This document shows positions 24,492 to 31,063 of a DNA stretch of 64,000 nt, one piece after another. The translations under genes and the position numbers were made by a program. The DNA is from Streptomyces sp. NBC_00414 (GTDB taxonomy: Bacteria; Actinomycetota; Actinomycetes; Streptomycetales; Streptomycetaceae), in contig NZ_CP107935.1 in the NCBI RefSeq assembly GCF_036038375.1, forward strand, positions 8,618,001-8,682,000. The letters are read 5' to 3'. The notes under the pieces are model-generated. The model was not told where the DNA came from and ran no database searches. It saw nothing but the letters and a program-made list of their open reading frames with translations. How positions within the stretch are numbered: the stretch's first letter is position 1; every line of letters starts with the position of its first letter.

Positions 24492-24800
24492 TCAGGTGTC
24501 GGAGCCGGGCGGCAGAGCGACCCGGCCCGCCCGGCGCTCACCGTCAAGGACGCGCAGAGCCCGCGCGAGGGTTCCCGCGTGCACCTCGTGCTCGCCCCGC
24601 TGGTGCATCAGGGCCAGGGCGTCGCGCAGCGCGGTGGCCCGGCCTACCAGCGCCTGGGCCGCGCGCAGCCCCCCGTAGGTGTCGCCGGAGTGCGCCGGGT
24701 TGATCCGGCCGAGCAGGTCGACCACCTCCAGATAGCGGTCGATCAGCTCGGCCTCGGCCCGCGTCAGGGCCGGCAGCGGGGGCAACTCGGGTGGGAACAT
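24492..24800 (-). CDS. small conserved protein downstream of clpP
   Basis: 102 residues, alpha-helical and soluble. The segment 'TRAEAELIDRYLEVVDLLGRI' looks amphipathic, and 'ALRDALALMHQRGEHEVHAGTLARALRVLDGE' is a second helical block. I do not recognise a named family. Starting 7 bases after the clpP stop on the same strand, it is in one operon with clpP and may be a partner or adaptor; this is inferred from position only. Confidence 0.7.
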   Translation of the reverse strand: MFPPELPPLPALTRAEAELIDRYLEVVDLLGRINPAHSGDTYGGLRAAQALVGRATALRDALALMHQRGEHEVHAGTLARALRVLDGERRAGRVALPPGSDT

Positions 24801-24807
24801 CGGCGGT

Positions 24808-25455
24808 TCACCTCGCGCCGGATGCGCCGAGGGCGGACTTGCGGCCGGGGACGATCCGGTCCACCAGCCCGTACTCCAGCGCCTCCCGGGCGTCGAAAAT
24901 CTTGTCCCGCTCGATGTCCGCGCCGATCCGCTCCCGACTCTGTCCCGTGTGCCGGGCGAGCATCTCCTCCATCCGCGCGCGGGTGCGCAGCAGTTCGTCG
25001 GCCTGGATGGTCAGGTCGGACGCCTGTCCCCGGACCGGCTCGGACAGGAACGGCTGGTGGATCAGCACGCGGGCCCCCGGCAGCGCGTACCGCTTGCCCG
25101 GTGTGCCCGCCGCCAGCAGCACCGCCGCGGCCGACGCGGCCTGCCCCAGGCAGACGGTCTCCACCTCACAACCGACGAACCGGATCGTGTCGTAGACGGC
25201 CGCCATCGCGCTGAAGGAACCGCCGGGGGAGTTGATGTAGAGGGAGATGTCCCGGTCGGGTGCCTGGTACTCAAGGTGCATGAACTGCGCCATCACGTCG
25301 TTCGCGGACGTGTCGTCGATCGGCGTCCCGAGAAACACGATCCGCTCTTCGAGGAGCTTGGAGTACGGGTCCATGGTCCGCGTGCCCGAACTGGTGCGCT
25401 CGGTGAACTCGGGTAGGACGTGGCGGGCTGACGGTCGGTCGGACGGTCGGGTCAT
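24808..25455 (-). CDS. clpP: ATP-dependent Clp protease proteolytic subunit
   Basis: 215 residues from ATG 25455. Serine peptidase S14: Ser108 in 'GQAASAAA', His133 in 'LIHQP', Asp184 in 'IERDKIF'. 'YINSPGGS' marks the substrate groove. The nucleophile motif differs slightly from the housekeeping 'GQAASMGA', suggesting one of the secondary ClpP paralogues of Streptomyces. No second clpP is beside it. The leader carries direct repeats that may be a regulator site. Confidence 0.93.
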   Translation of the reverse strand: MTRPSDRPSARHVLPEFTERTSSGTRTMDPYSKLLEERIVFLGTPIDDTSANDVMAQFMHLEYQAPDRDISLYINSPGGSFSAMAAVYDTIRFVGCEVETVCLGQAASAAAVLLAAGTPGKRYALPGARVLIHQPFLSEPVRGQASDLTIQADELLRTRARMEEMLARHTGQSRERIGADIERDKIFDAREALEYGLVDRIVPGRKSALGASGAR

Positions 25456-25482
25456 GGCGCGTGCCTCCTCCGGCAGAGGTTC

Positions 25483-25513
25483 TGTAAAAAATGTACAAGA
25501 CGTACAAGACGTC
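25483..25513 (-). promoter_or_regulatory. direct-repeat AT-rich element in the clpP leader
   Basis: On the minus strand two copies of GTCTTGTAC run in tandem, followed by ATTTTTTACA, about 30-60 bases before clpP. This AT-rich stretch stands out in the G+C-rich sequence and holds -35-like TTGTAC hexamers. It could be the promoter with a repressor site. Confidence 0.45.
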
Positions 25514-25649
25514 ATGTGGAGAGCATGCCCCAGGAGTTCGCCGGAAACAGCAGGTCGGAGGAGTTGTGTGCGTTCGCCAGGGGTGAAACGGTCCGCGGTG
25601 CCTCGTCGGAGTCGGGCCGTCAGGCGGCGCGGGCCGCGCGACGGCAAGA

Positions 25650-25683
25650 GTCACTGAGAGTCGGCGCACCGGCTCTCAGTGAC
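25650..25683 (-). terminator. hairpin terminator of the glycine-rich protein gene
   Basis: Perfect 11-base arms GTCACTGAGAG / CTCTCAGTGAC with a 12-base loop that itself can pair CGG/CCG, 87 bases beyond the stop at 25770. Confidence 0.7.
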
Positions 25684-25769
25684 GTGGTGTTCAGGGTGTT
25701 GCCGTCACACCCCGGGACGCACCGGGTGTCCTTGCGGAGGGACGACGCGGGGCCACCCGGTGCGGTGGG

Positions 25770-26705
25770 TCACGGCGTTCCGTCGGCTCCGTTCGCGCAG
25801 GGGCTGCCGCCGCCGAAGGTCCCGCCGGCACCGCCGGCACCGCCGGCACCGCCCTGGAAGAGGATGCCGCCGGTTGCGTTGCCACCGGCGCCGCCGATCC
25901 CGCAGGCGCCGTCGGCGCCGGCGCCCGACTTGGCACCGCCGTTGCCCCCGGCGCCGCCCTGGCCGCCGAAGTTGCTGATGCCTCCGGAACTCAGACCGCC
26001 GGCCCCGCCGATACCTGCGGCACCACCCGGGTAGGCGCCGCCCGAGCTGCCGTTTCCGCCGTTGCCGGCCTTGCCGCCCTTGCCTCCGTTGCCGAAGCCG
26101 TTGACGCCGCCGGCGCCGCCGTTGCCGCCCGCGCCACCACCGTGGCCGGTCCCGCCCTTGCCTCCGTTGCCGCCCGCACCGCCGGTGGATCCTCCGGCGC
26201 CGCCGAGGCCGCCGAGGCCACCCGCGCCGGCGTTGGCGCCGGAGCTGCCGCCGGCCCCGCCGATACCGCCCGCACCTCCTTGGGTGCCCACGCCGCCCGC
26301 TCCGCCCGCACCGCCGGCGCCGGTCAGGCCGCCGACAGCGCCGGTGCCGCCGTTACCGCCTGCGGCGCCGTTGGGGCCCGCGTTGCCGCCCAGAGCGCCC
26401 GCCCCGCCGGAACCGCTGCCCAGGCCGGCGCCACCGTTGCCGCCCTTACCGCCGACACCGCCCAGGACCCCGTTGCCGCCGGGGCCTCCCGCGCCACCGG
26501 CGCAGTCCCCGGTTCCCGTCGCGGCGCCACCCGCGGTGCCGGGGAAGCCGTTGGGATGACCGGCGTTGCCGTTGGCCCCCGCGACACCGGCGGTGCCCGC
26601 GGTACAGGCCGGCGCCGAGGCGCCGGCCGGAGCGCCGAGGAAGAGTACCGCGCTCGCAAAGAGAGCGGGGAGGGCGACGAGGACGGTGGTCTGTTTCCTG
26701 TTCAT
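25770..26705 (-). CDS. secreted glycine-rich PGRS-like repeat protein
   Basis: 311 residues from ATG 26705. A signal peptide (about 1-31: 'MNRKQTTVLVALPALFAS' then 'GAPAGASA') precedes a mature chain made almost only of GGxGGx motifs such as 'GGAGGNGGKGGTGHGGGAGG', with Gly well over half, Ala next, and Asn spaced every 6-9 residues. Five Cys lie in the mature chain (one at its start, others at 'TGDCAGG', 'GACGIGG', 'SPCANG'). It resembles the PGRS part of mycobacterial PE_PGRS proteins but has no PE domain, LPXTG or membrane anchor. It is monocistronic and flanked by long non-coding DNA. Function unknown; a surface or matrix protein is plausible. Confidence 0.8.
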   Translation of the reverse strand: MNRKQTTVLVALPALFASAVLFLGAPAGASAPACTAGTAGVAGANGNAGHPNGFPGTAGGAATGTGDCAGGAGGPGGNGVLGGVGGKGGNGGAGLGSGSGGAGALGGNAGPNGAAGGNGGTGAVGGLTGAGGAGGAGGVGTQGGAGGIGGAGGSSGANAGAGGLGGLGGAGGSTGGAGGNGGKGGTGHGGGAGGNGGAGGVNGFGNGGKGGKAGNGGNGSSGGAYPGGAAGIGGAGGLSSGGISNFGGQGGAGGNGGAKSGAGADGACGIGGAGGNATGGILFQGGAGGAGGAGGTFGGGSPCANGADGTP

Positions 26706-27510
26706 GACGGGGATTTCCTCTGGCTCAGGTGAAGCAGTCGTCCGTGCCGCTTGCCGTTGGACCGGCAGCGATTTCCGGACTATTTCCATAGGACTCGCAA
26801 TTCTTCCTGTTTGTAATCGAATGGCGAGAGTGACCTTTATCGAGATTCACCCGGGAAGGCGGTCCTCCGTCTGCGGTACGCAAGCTCGCGTGACGTGAAT
26901 GTTTGGGCGTTTTCCGCCAGTTCGATCACAAAGGGTCGGAATGGAGGCGCCATTCCTCGATTTTCTGGGATCATGGGCGCTGAGCTGCTGTTCCTGCTCG
27001 ATTGTGGTGGCCGGAGGCCACTTCTGACCACCCGGCGCCCGGGGTCTGGGAGCGCGCCGGTACAGCGCCGGGGCGGATGGGGCCGGATGACGGAACTCCA
27101 TTGCTTCTTATTGAGGCCTATTGCGTCGACCGCGTTCCTTTTCCCTGTTTGGCGAGCGTTGCCGAATCCCCGACATTTGCCACCACCCGCATTCGAACGG
27201 AAGTTGTCGCCCCCATGTATTTCTCATGGAGACCCGGTGGAAAACACCGGCCGTGGGTGGTCGGGGTGCGCGTAATGCGGAACTGCCACGAGTTCGACGA
27301 TCGGGGCGGCGACGGACTCGCATTCGCTTCCGCGCGGCTTGGTCCGCGGCGATCGGTCGAGCGACCTGGGTGAGGGTCCATCGGGTCGCGCCGTCTCGCG
27401 CAGGTCTCATGGGCTGCGCGTCGGACGACCGGCTAGGAGCCTCTGACCTGCTGTTTCTCGTTTCTTCCTGGACCTCACGGACGTAACGGGCGCCACGTAA
27501 GCTGGGGAGC
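26706..27510. other. long gap with no convincing gene, lower G+C
   Basis: About 805 bases. Visibly richer in A+T than its surroundings, especially 26760-26960. Several open frames of 60-135 codons exist on both strands, but none has typical codon bias, a good start or a recognised motif. The left end must contain the promoter of the glycine-rich gene. It may be a decayed insertion or hold an unannotated small RNA. Confidence 0.55.
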
Positions 27511-27807
27511 ATGGCCTACGAGATTCCGGTGACGCAAGCCAGGGCTGAGCTCGCCGACCTGATCAACCGCGTGGTGTACGGCGCCGAGCGCGTCGTCGTG
27601 ACGCGGCACGGAAAGCCCCTCGTCGCCCTGGTGTCCGCGGCTGACCTGGAGCGACTCGAAAAGCTCGATGCGGTGGGGGAGGAGCGGGTGATCAGCTCGG
27701 TCTCCGGCGTCCACGGGGTCGCTGCCGCTTCCGCCTCGGCCTCCGGTTCCGGGGAACGGCAGCGGTTCGGGATCGCGGCGGAGACGCGGGGGTCGGGGGC
27801 GACCTAG
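27511..27807 (+). CDS. orphan Phd/YefM-family antitoxin
   Basis: 98 residues. The N-terminus 'YEIPVTQARAELADLINRVVYGAERVVVTRHGKPLVALVS' (about 3-42) is a textbook Phd/YefM DNA-binding domain, then 'AADLERLEKLD'. The last 35 residues are Ala/Ser/Gly-rich and take the place of a toxin-neutralising helix. No Doc-, RelE- or YoeB-like toxin follows; the next bases are repeats and a convergent gene. It could be a solitary regulator or neutralise a toxin encoded elsewhere. Confidence 0.9.
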   Translation: MAYEIPVTQARAELADLINRVVYGAERVVVTRHGKPLVALVSAADLERLEKLDAVGEERVISSVSGVHGVAAASASASGSGERQRFGIAAETRGSGAT

Positions 27808-27843
27808 GGGTGGCTCGGCCACGTCGCCGGGTGCGGCCGCGTC

Positions 27844-28044
27844 GGGGCTGGTCGCGCAGTTCCCCGCGCCTCTGGGTGGGTGGGGGTCTGGGTGGGTGTG
27901 TTCGGTTCCTCGCAATCAAGGTCCGCGCGTCCCTGGGTGGGTGAGGGCTCCTCAGTTGTTGTTCGGCCCCCGGCCTGGGGTCACTGAACGGGCTGCCTTC
28001 GCTGTCGCTTACCCAGGGGCGCGGGGAACTGCGCGACCAGCCCC
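27844..28044. repeat. 34-base inverted repeat with 133-base loop (dispersed core)
   Basis: Arms 27844-27877 and 28011-28044 are reverse complements except for one base and contain the core GCGCAGTTCCCCGCGCC. The loop holds GGGTGGGTG-type runs. It lies between the convergent antitoxin and ABC-2 membrane protein genes and fills most of the 350-base gap; nothing else is seen there except the terminator at 28080. Confidence 0.85.
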
Positions 28045-28079
28045 GCCCACCCGCCCCCGACGACCAAGCGCAGGCATGC

Positions 28080-28125
28080 AAAAAGGACCGTGCACCCCCG
28101 TCCGCTACTGCGGAGGTGCACGGTC
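28080..28125 (-). terminator. rho-independent terminator of the ABC-2 membrane protein gene
   Basis: Minus-strand hairpin with perfect 11-base arms GACCGTGCACC / GGTGCACGGTC followed by TTTTT, a classical form that is uncommon in Streptomyces. It begins 33 bases after the stop. Confidence 0.85.
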
Positions 28126-28157
28126 GGTTCCGGGCGGGTGGACGACAGGGCCCGCGA

Positions 28158-29204
28158 TCAGCCGGTGGGAGCAGGCGACCTACGCCGCTTCAGCGCGCTG
28201 CCCAGCAGAACCGCCCCCAGCCCCAGCGCGGCCCACCAGGCCAACGTCAACGCGGGCCCCGACGCCGCCGCCCCGTCGAAGAAGGACACCGAGCGCAGAA
28301 GCGAGGCCCCGGCCCCCGGCGGCAGCCACTGGCCGATCACACCGACCGGCGCGGGCAGCATCTCGGGCGCGGAACTCGCCCCGGAGAACGGGTTGCCGAG
28401 CATCATCAGCACGAACGCGCCGACCCCGATCCCCGGCGTGCCGATCAGGGCCGCGAGGCCCGCGACGGCAGCGCTCACGGCCAGCGTCGAGAGCGCCAGC
28501 GCGCCCGCCTCGGGCCACCAGCCCCCGGTGAAGGCCCCGAGCCAGTTGCCCGCGATGAAGGCGGCCACCGTACCGACCACCACGGCCGCGCCGATCAGCG
28601 CGGCGACCGCGCGCCGGCCGCGCAGGCCCAGCAGGGTCACCACGGCTCCCGCGGCGATACCGGCCAGCGTCATGGGCAGCACGCTCGACGTCAGGACCGC
28701 GCCGCGCGGGTCGTCCGGGGAGGCGGGTACGACGTCGACGGTCCTCACCGGGGTCTCACCGGCCTGTTGGGCCACGGCCAGCTGAAGCGACTGCGCCACG
28801 AGCGGGCCGGCCGCCGAAGCGGTGAGCAGCTTGGGTCCCTGTGCGGTGACGACGACCGCACCGTATACGGTCCGGTCCTCGATCGCGTCCCGGGCGGCGG
28901 CCTCGTCCGCGTAGCGGTGGATCTCGAAGGCACCCTCGTGGGCTTCGAGTTGCTTCTGCACCTTGGCGGTCGCGGTCGCCGGACCCGCCAACCCGAGCGG
29001 CAGATCGTGGGGAGCGGTACGGGCCGCGGGCCAGGCGAAGGCCCACAGGGCCAGGGCCGCCAGGACCGGGATCAGCAGCACGACGGCTGCGATGTTGCGG
29101 CGGTGCGACTGCGGTGACGGCTGCCGCGCCGGCGGTGGCGACGGCTCCTGGAGCGGTGCGGCTCCCGAGGTCGGCGTCGTGGGCGTAGCGGAGGCGGCGG
29201 ACAT
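28158..29204 (-). CDS. ABC-2 / YhgE-like multi-pass membrane protein
   Basis: 348 residues. A proline-rich cytoplasmic head (1-35), one membrane segment (about 37-60), an extracytoplasmic domain (60-165), then about six segments to residue 335 and a basic tail 'KRRRSPAPTG'. The layout matches YhgE/Pip- or ABC-2-type proteins. No ATPase is nearby. The TetR gene on the other strand and the two palindromes between them imply that it is the regulated target, probably for export or envelope stress. Confidence 0.82.
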   Translation of the reverse strand: MSAASATPTTPTSGAAPLQEPSPPPARQPSPQSHRRNIAAVVLLIPVLAALALWAFAWPAARTAPHDLPLGLAGPATATAKVQKQLEAHEGAFEIHRYADEAAARDAIEDRTVYGAVVVTAQGPKLLTASAAGPLVAQSLQLAVAQQAGETPVRTVDVVPASPDDPRGAVLTSSVLPMTLAGIAAGAVVTLLGLRGRRAVAALIGAAVVVGTVAAFIAGNWLGAFTGGWWPEAGALALSTLAVSAAVAGLAALIGTPGIGVGAFVLMMLGNPFSGASSAPEMLPAPVGVIGQWLPPGAGASLLRSVSFFDGAAASGPALTLAWWAALGLGAVLLGSALKRRRSPAPTG

Positions 29205-29280
29205 GCTTCTTCCCTCGATTCGGATGGGGTGCGGACGGGGTTCGGATGTGGGCCCCGGCGGGGGCCGGATGCGCCTGGAC

Positions 29281-29363
29281 TAAAAAGAAGGATCGTTCGT
29301 TTTAAGTTGTGGGGCCACTGTCTCGCCGGGTCCCGGACTTGTCAAGAAGGAATGTTCGTTTTA
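29281..29363. promoter_or_regulatory. two TetR operator candidates
   Basis: Two similar imperfect palindromes sit between the divergent genes: 29281-29304 (TAAAAAGAAGG-ATCG-TTCGTTTTA type) and 29342-29363 (AAGAAGGAATGTTCGTTTTA). They share AGAAGGA-(T/A)-(C/T)-GTTCGTTTTA and lie about 60 bases apart. The second ends 10 bases before the TetR ATG. AT-rich and symmetric, as expected for TetR sites. Confidence 0.7.
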
Positions 29364-29373
29364 GCTTTTGAGC

Positions 29374-30033
29374 ATGGCTCGCGTATCCCAGGAACACCTC
29401 GACGCCCGTCGCCGTCAGATCCTCGACGGCGCGGCCCGCTGCTTCGCCCGCAACGGGTTCCATGCCACGTCGATGCAGGACGTGCTGAAGGAGGTGAACC
29501 TCTCCGCGGGGGCCGTCTACCGCTACTTCAGCGGCAAGGACGAACTGATCGCGGCGATCGTCACCGAGGTCCTCGGTGGCATCCGCGGGGCCTTCGAGGA
29601 CGCGGCCCGGCACTCACCGCCGCCGATGCCCGACGTGCTGGTGGGCCTCGTCCTGACCCAGGTGCTCGGGATGGGGGGCCAGGCGGGCAAGTACGGCCTG
29701 ACCTGGGACGGAGAAGCGTCCTTCCCCCGGCTGATGGTCCAGGTCTGGACCGAGACGCTCCGCGACAGCGAGTTGTCGGCGGTGCTGCGTGAGGGGTTCG
29801 GCACGGTGCGCGATGCCTGGGTGAGGATCGTCGAGGGTTATCAGGAGGCGGGGCTGATGCGGGCGGACGTTCCTGCCGAGCATGTCGCCAGGACGCTGAT
29901 CGCTGCGGCGCAGGGGTTTGCCGCGCAGCAGGCGCTGTTCGGGACCGCGCCTGCGGAGGTTTTGCAGGATGGGTTGCGGGCGCTGATGAGTATGGGGGCC
30001 GCTGTTCCTGCGGGGACGTCGGCTGCGGGTTGA
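29374..30033 (+). CDS. TetR-family transcriptional regulator
   Basis: 219 residues from ATG 29374 (a TTG two codons upstream is possible). Helix-turn-helix 'ARCFARNGFHATSMQDVLKEVNLSAGAVYRYFSGKDEL' split over about 17-56 is classical TetR. The C-terminal domain is a typical ligand-binding helical bundle. It very likely represses the divergent ABC-2 membrane protein and itself through the paired palindromes. The last 150 bases shift to G/T-ending codons and run straight into a repeat array. Confidence 0.92.
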   Translation: MARVSQEHLDARRRQILDGAARCFARNGFHATSMQDVLKEVNLSAGAVYRYFSGKDELIAAIVTEVLGGIRGAFEDAARHSPPPMPDVLVGLVLTQVLGMGGQAGKYGLTWDGEASFPRLMVQVWTETLRDSELSAVLREGFGTVRDAWVRIVEGYQEAGLMRADVPAEHVARTLIAAAQGFAAQQALFGTAPAEVLQDGLRALMSMGAAVPAGTSAAG

Positions 30034-30432
30034 TCGTGGCTGGTTGCGCCGTCCCCCGCGCCCCTGAAGGATTGCGCCGTTCCCCGCGCCGCCAGACGGC
30101 TGCGCCGTTCCCCGCCTCCCAGAAGGTTGGGCCGCTCCCTGGGGCCCCAGGAGATTGTGGTGTTCCCCGTGACCCGGGAGGTCGCGCGCCTCGGGGGGGC
30201 GTCCCCGTTGCGACGTGGTTTCTCGCGTGGCGGTTAACGTGTTTGAAACTCTGCGCAACTAGCCTCCTCCACCATGTCACCAGGGGTTTTGGGGGCCGGG
30301 GCGTGCAGAGTCGCGCTTTCAGGTCTTCGCGTACCGCAGTCGCGTACCGCGGACACGGGAACGGGATCCGTCACGGTGGCTGCGGCAGCCGGACCCCGCA
30401 CGGTCCGGAGCGAGGACTGTGAGGTGGACGCC
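30034..30432. repeat. dispersed TTCCCCGCGCC repeats and urease leader
   Basis: 30046-30150 holds three or four decayed copies of the core (GTCCCCCGCGCCCCT, GTTCCCCGCGCC, GTTCCCCGCC). Beyond this, to 30432, is the likely urease promoter region; TTGAAA at 30243 and TAGCCT at 30261 look like elements but their spacing is wrong, so I do not assign a promoter. No gene is supported. Confidence 0.6.
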
Positions 30433-30735
30433 GTGCAACTGACGCCGCACGAGCAGGAGAGGCTGCTCATCCATGTGGCCGCCGATGTGGCAGAGAAGCG
30501 CCGGGCCCGGGGGTTGAAGCTGAATCATCCCGAGTCCGTCGCACTGATCACCTCGCACATCCTCGAAGGGGCCAGGGACGGCCGTACGGTGGCCGAACTC
30601 ATGGCCTCCGGACGCAAGATCCTCACCCGCGAGGACGTTATGGAGGGCATCCCCGAGATGATCCACGACGTGCAGGTCGAGGCGACCTTCCCCGACGGCA
30701 CCAAGCTCGTCACCGTCCACGACCCGATCGTCTGA
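30433..30735 (+). CDS. ureA: urease gamma subunit
   Basis: 100 residues from GTG 30433. 'LTPHEQERLLIHVAADVAEKR' opens the typical UreA sequence, and 'NHPESVALITSHILEGARDG' and 'TVAELMASG' follow. Structural subunit of the (UreABC)3 urease, which hydrolyses urea to ammonia and carbamate in the cytoplasm. First gene of ureABC-ureFGD; ureB starts 16 bases after its stop. Confidence 0.97.
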   Translation: MQLTPHEQERLLIHVAADVAEKRRARGLKLNHPESVALITSHILEGARDGRTVAELMASGRKILTREDVMEGIPEMIHDVQVEATFPDGTKLVTVHDPIV

Positions 30736-30751
30736 CGGGGGAGGGACAGCC

Positions 30752-31063
30752 ATGATTCCCGGAGAGATCCTGTTCGCCGACGGGCCGGTCGCCTTCAACG
30801 AAGGCCTCGCCGTCACCCGGCTCACCGTCCTCAACGCAGCCGACCGGCCCGTCCAGGTCGGCTCCCACTACCACTTCGCCGAGGCCAACCCCGGTCTCGA
30901 CTTCGACCGCGCCGCCGCACACGGCAAGCGGCTCAACGTCGCCGCGGGCACCGCCGTGCGCTTCGAGCCCGGCATCCCGGTCGAGGTCGAACTCGTACCG
31001 ATCGCCGGTGCCCGTGTCGTGCCGGGCCTGCGCGGCGAGACCGGAGGAGCCCTCGATGCCTGA
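30752..31063 (+). CDS. ureB: urease beta subunit
   Basis: 103 residues. 'MIPGEILFADGPVAFNEG' and 'VQVGSHYHFAEANPGLDFDRAAAHGKRL' (split here by landmark) are highly conserved in UreB. Its stop overlaps the ureC start by 8 bases. It packs on UreC and near the mobile active-site flap. Confidence 0.97.
   Translation: MIPGEILFADGPVAFNEGLAVTRLTVLNAADRPVQVGSHYHFAEANPGLDFDRAAAHGKRLNVAAGTAVRFEPGIPVEVELVPIAGARVVPGLRGETGGALDA

Larger units (their letters stand above)
25456..25769. other. gap between clpP and the glycine-rich protein gene
   Basis: 314 bases. It holds the clpP leader with its direct repeats at one side and the terminator hairpin of the glycine-rich gene (25650-25683) at the other. No gene is supported; the open frames here are mirror images of biased sequence. 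Confidence 0.6.

Noticed and set aside
25516..26559. Proline-rich frames (PPLPPLP type) on the plus strand opposite the glycine-rich gene
   Set aside because: They are the complement of GGC/GCC repeats, lack a signal peptide and good start, and the minus strand has a clean signal peptide and terminator.
26895..27512. Several 100-135 codon frames in the low-G+C gap
   Set aside because: Overlapping on both strands, no codon bias, no family resemblance, no ribosome site.
30243..30266. TTGAAA ... TAGCCT as a urease promoter
   Set aside because: Spacer is about 11 bases, too short for a vegetative promoter.
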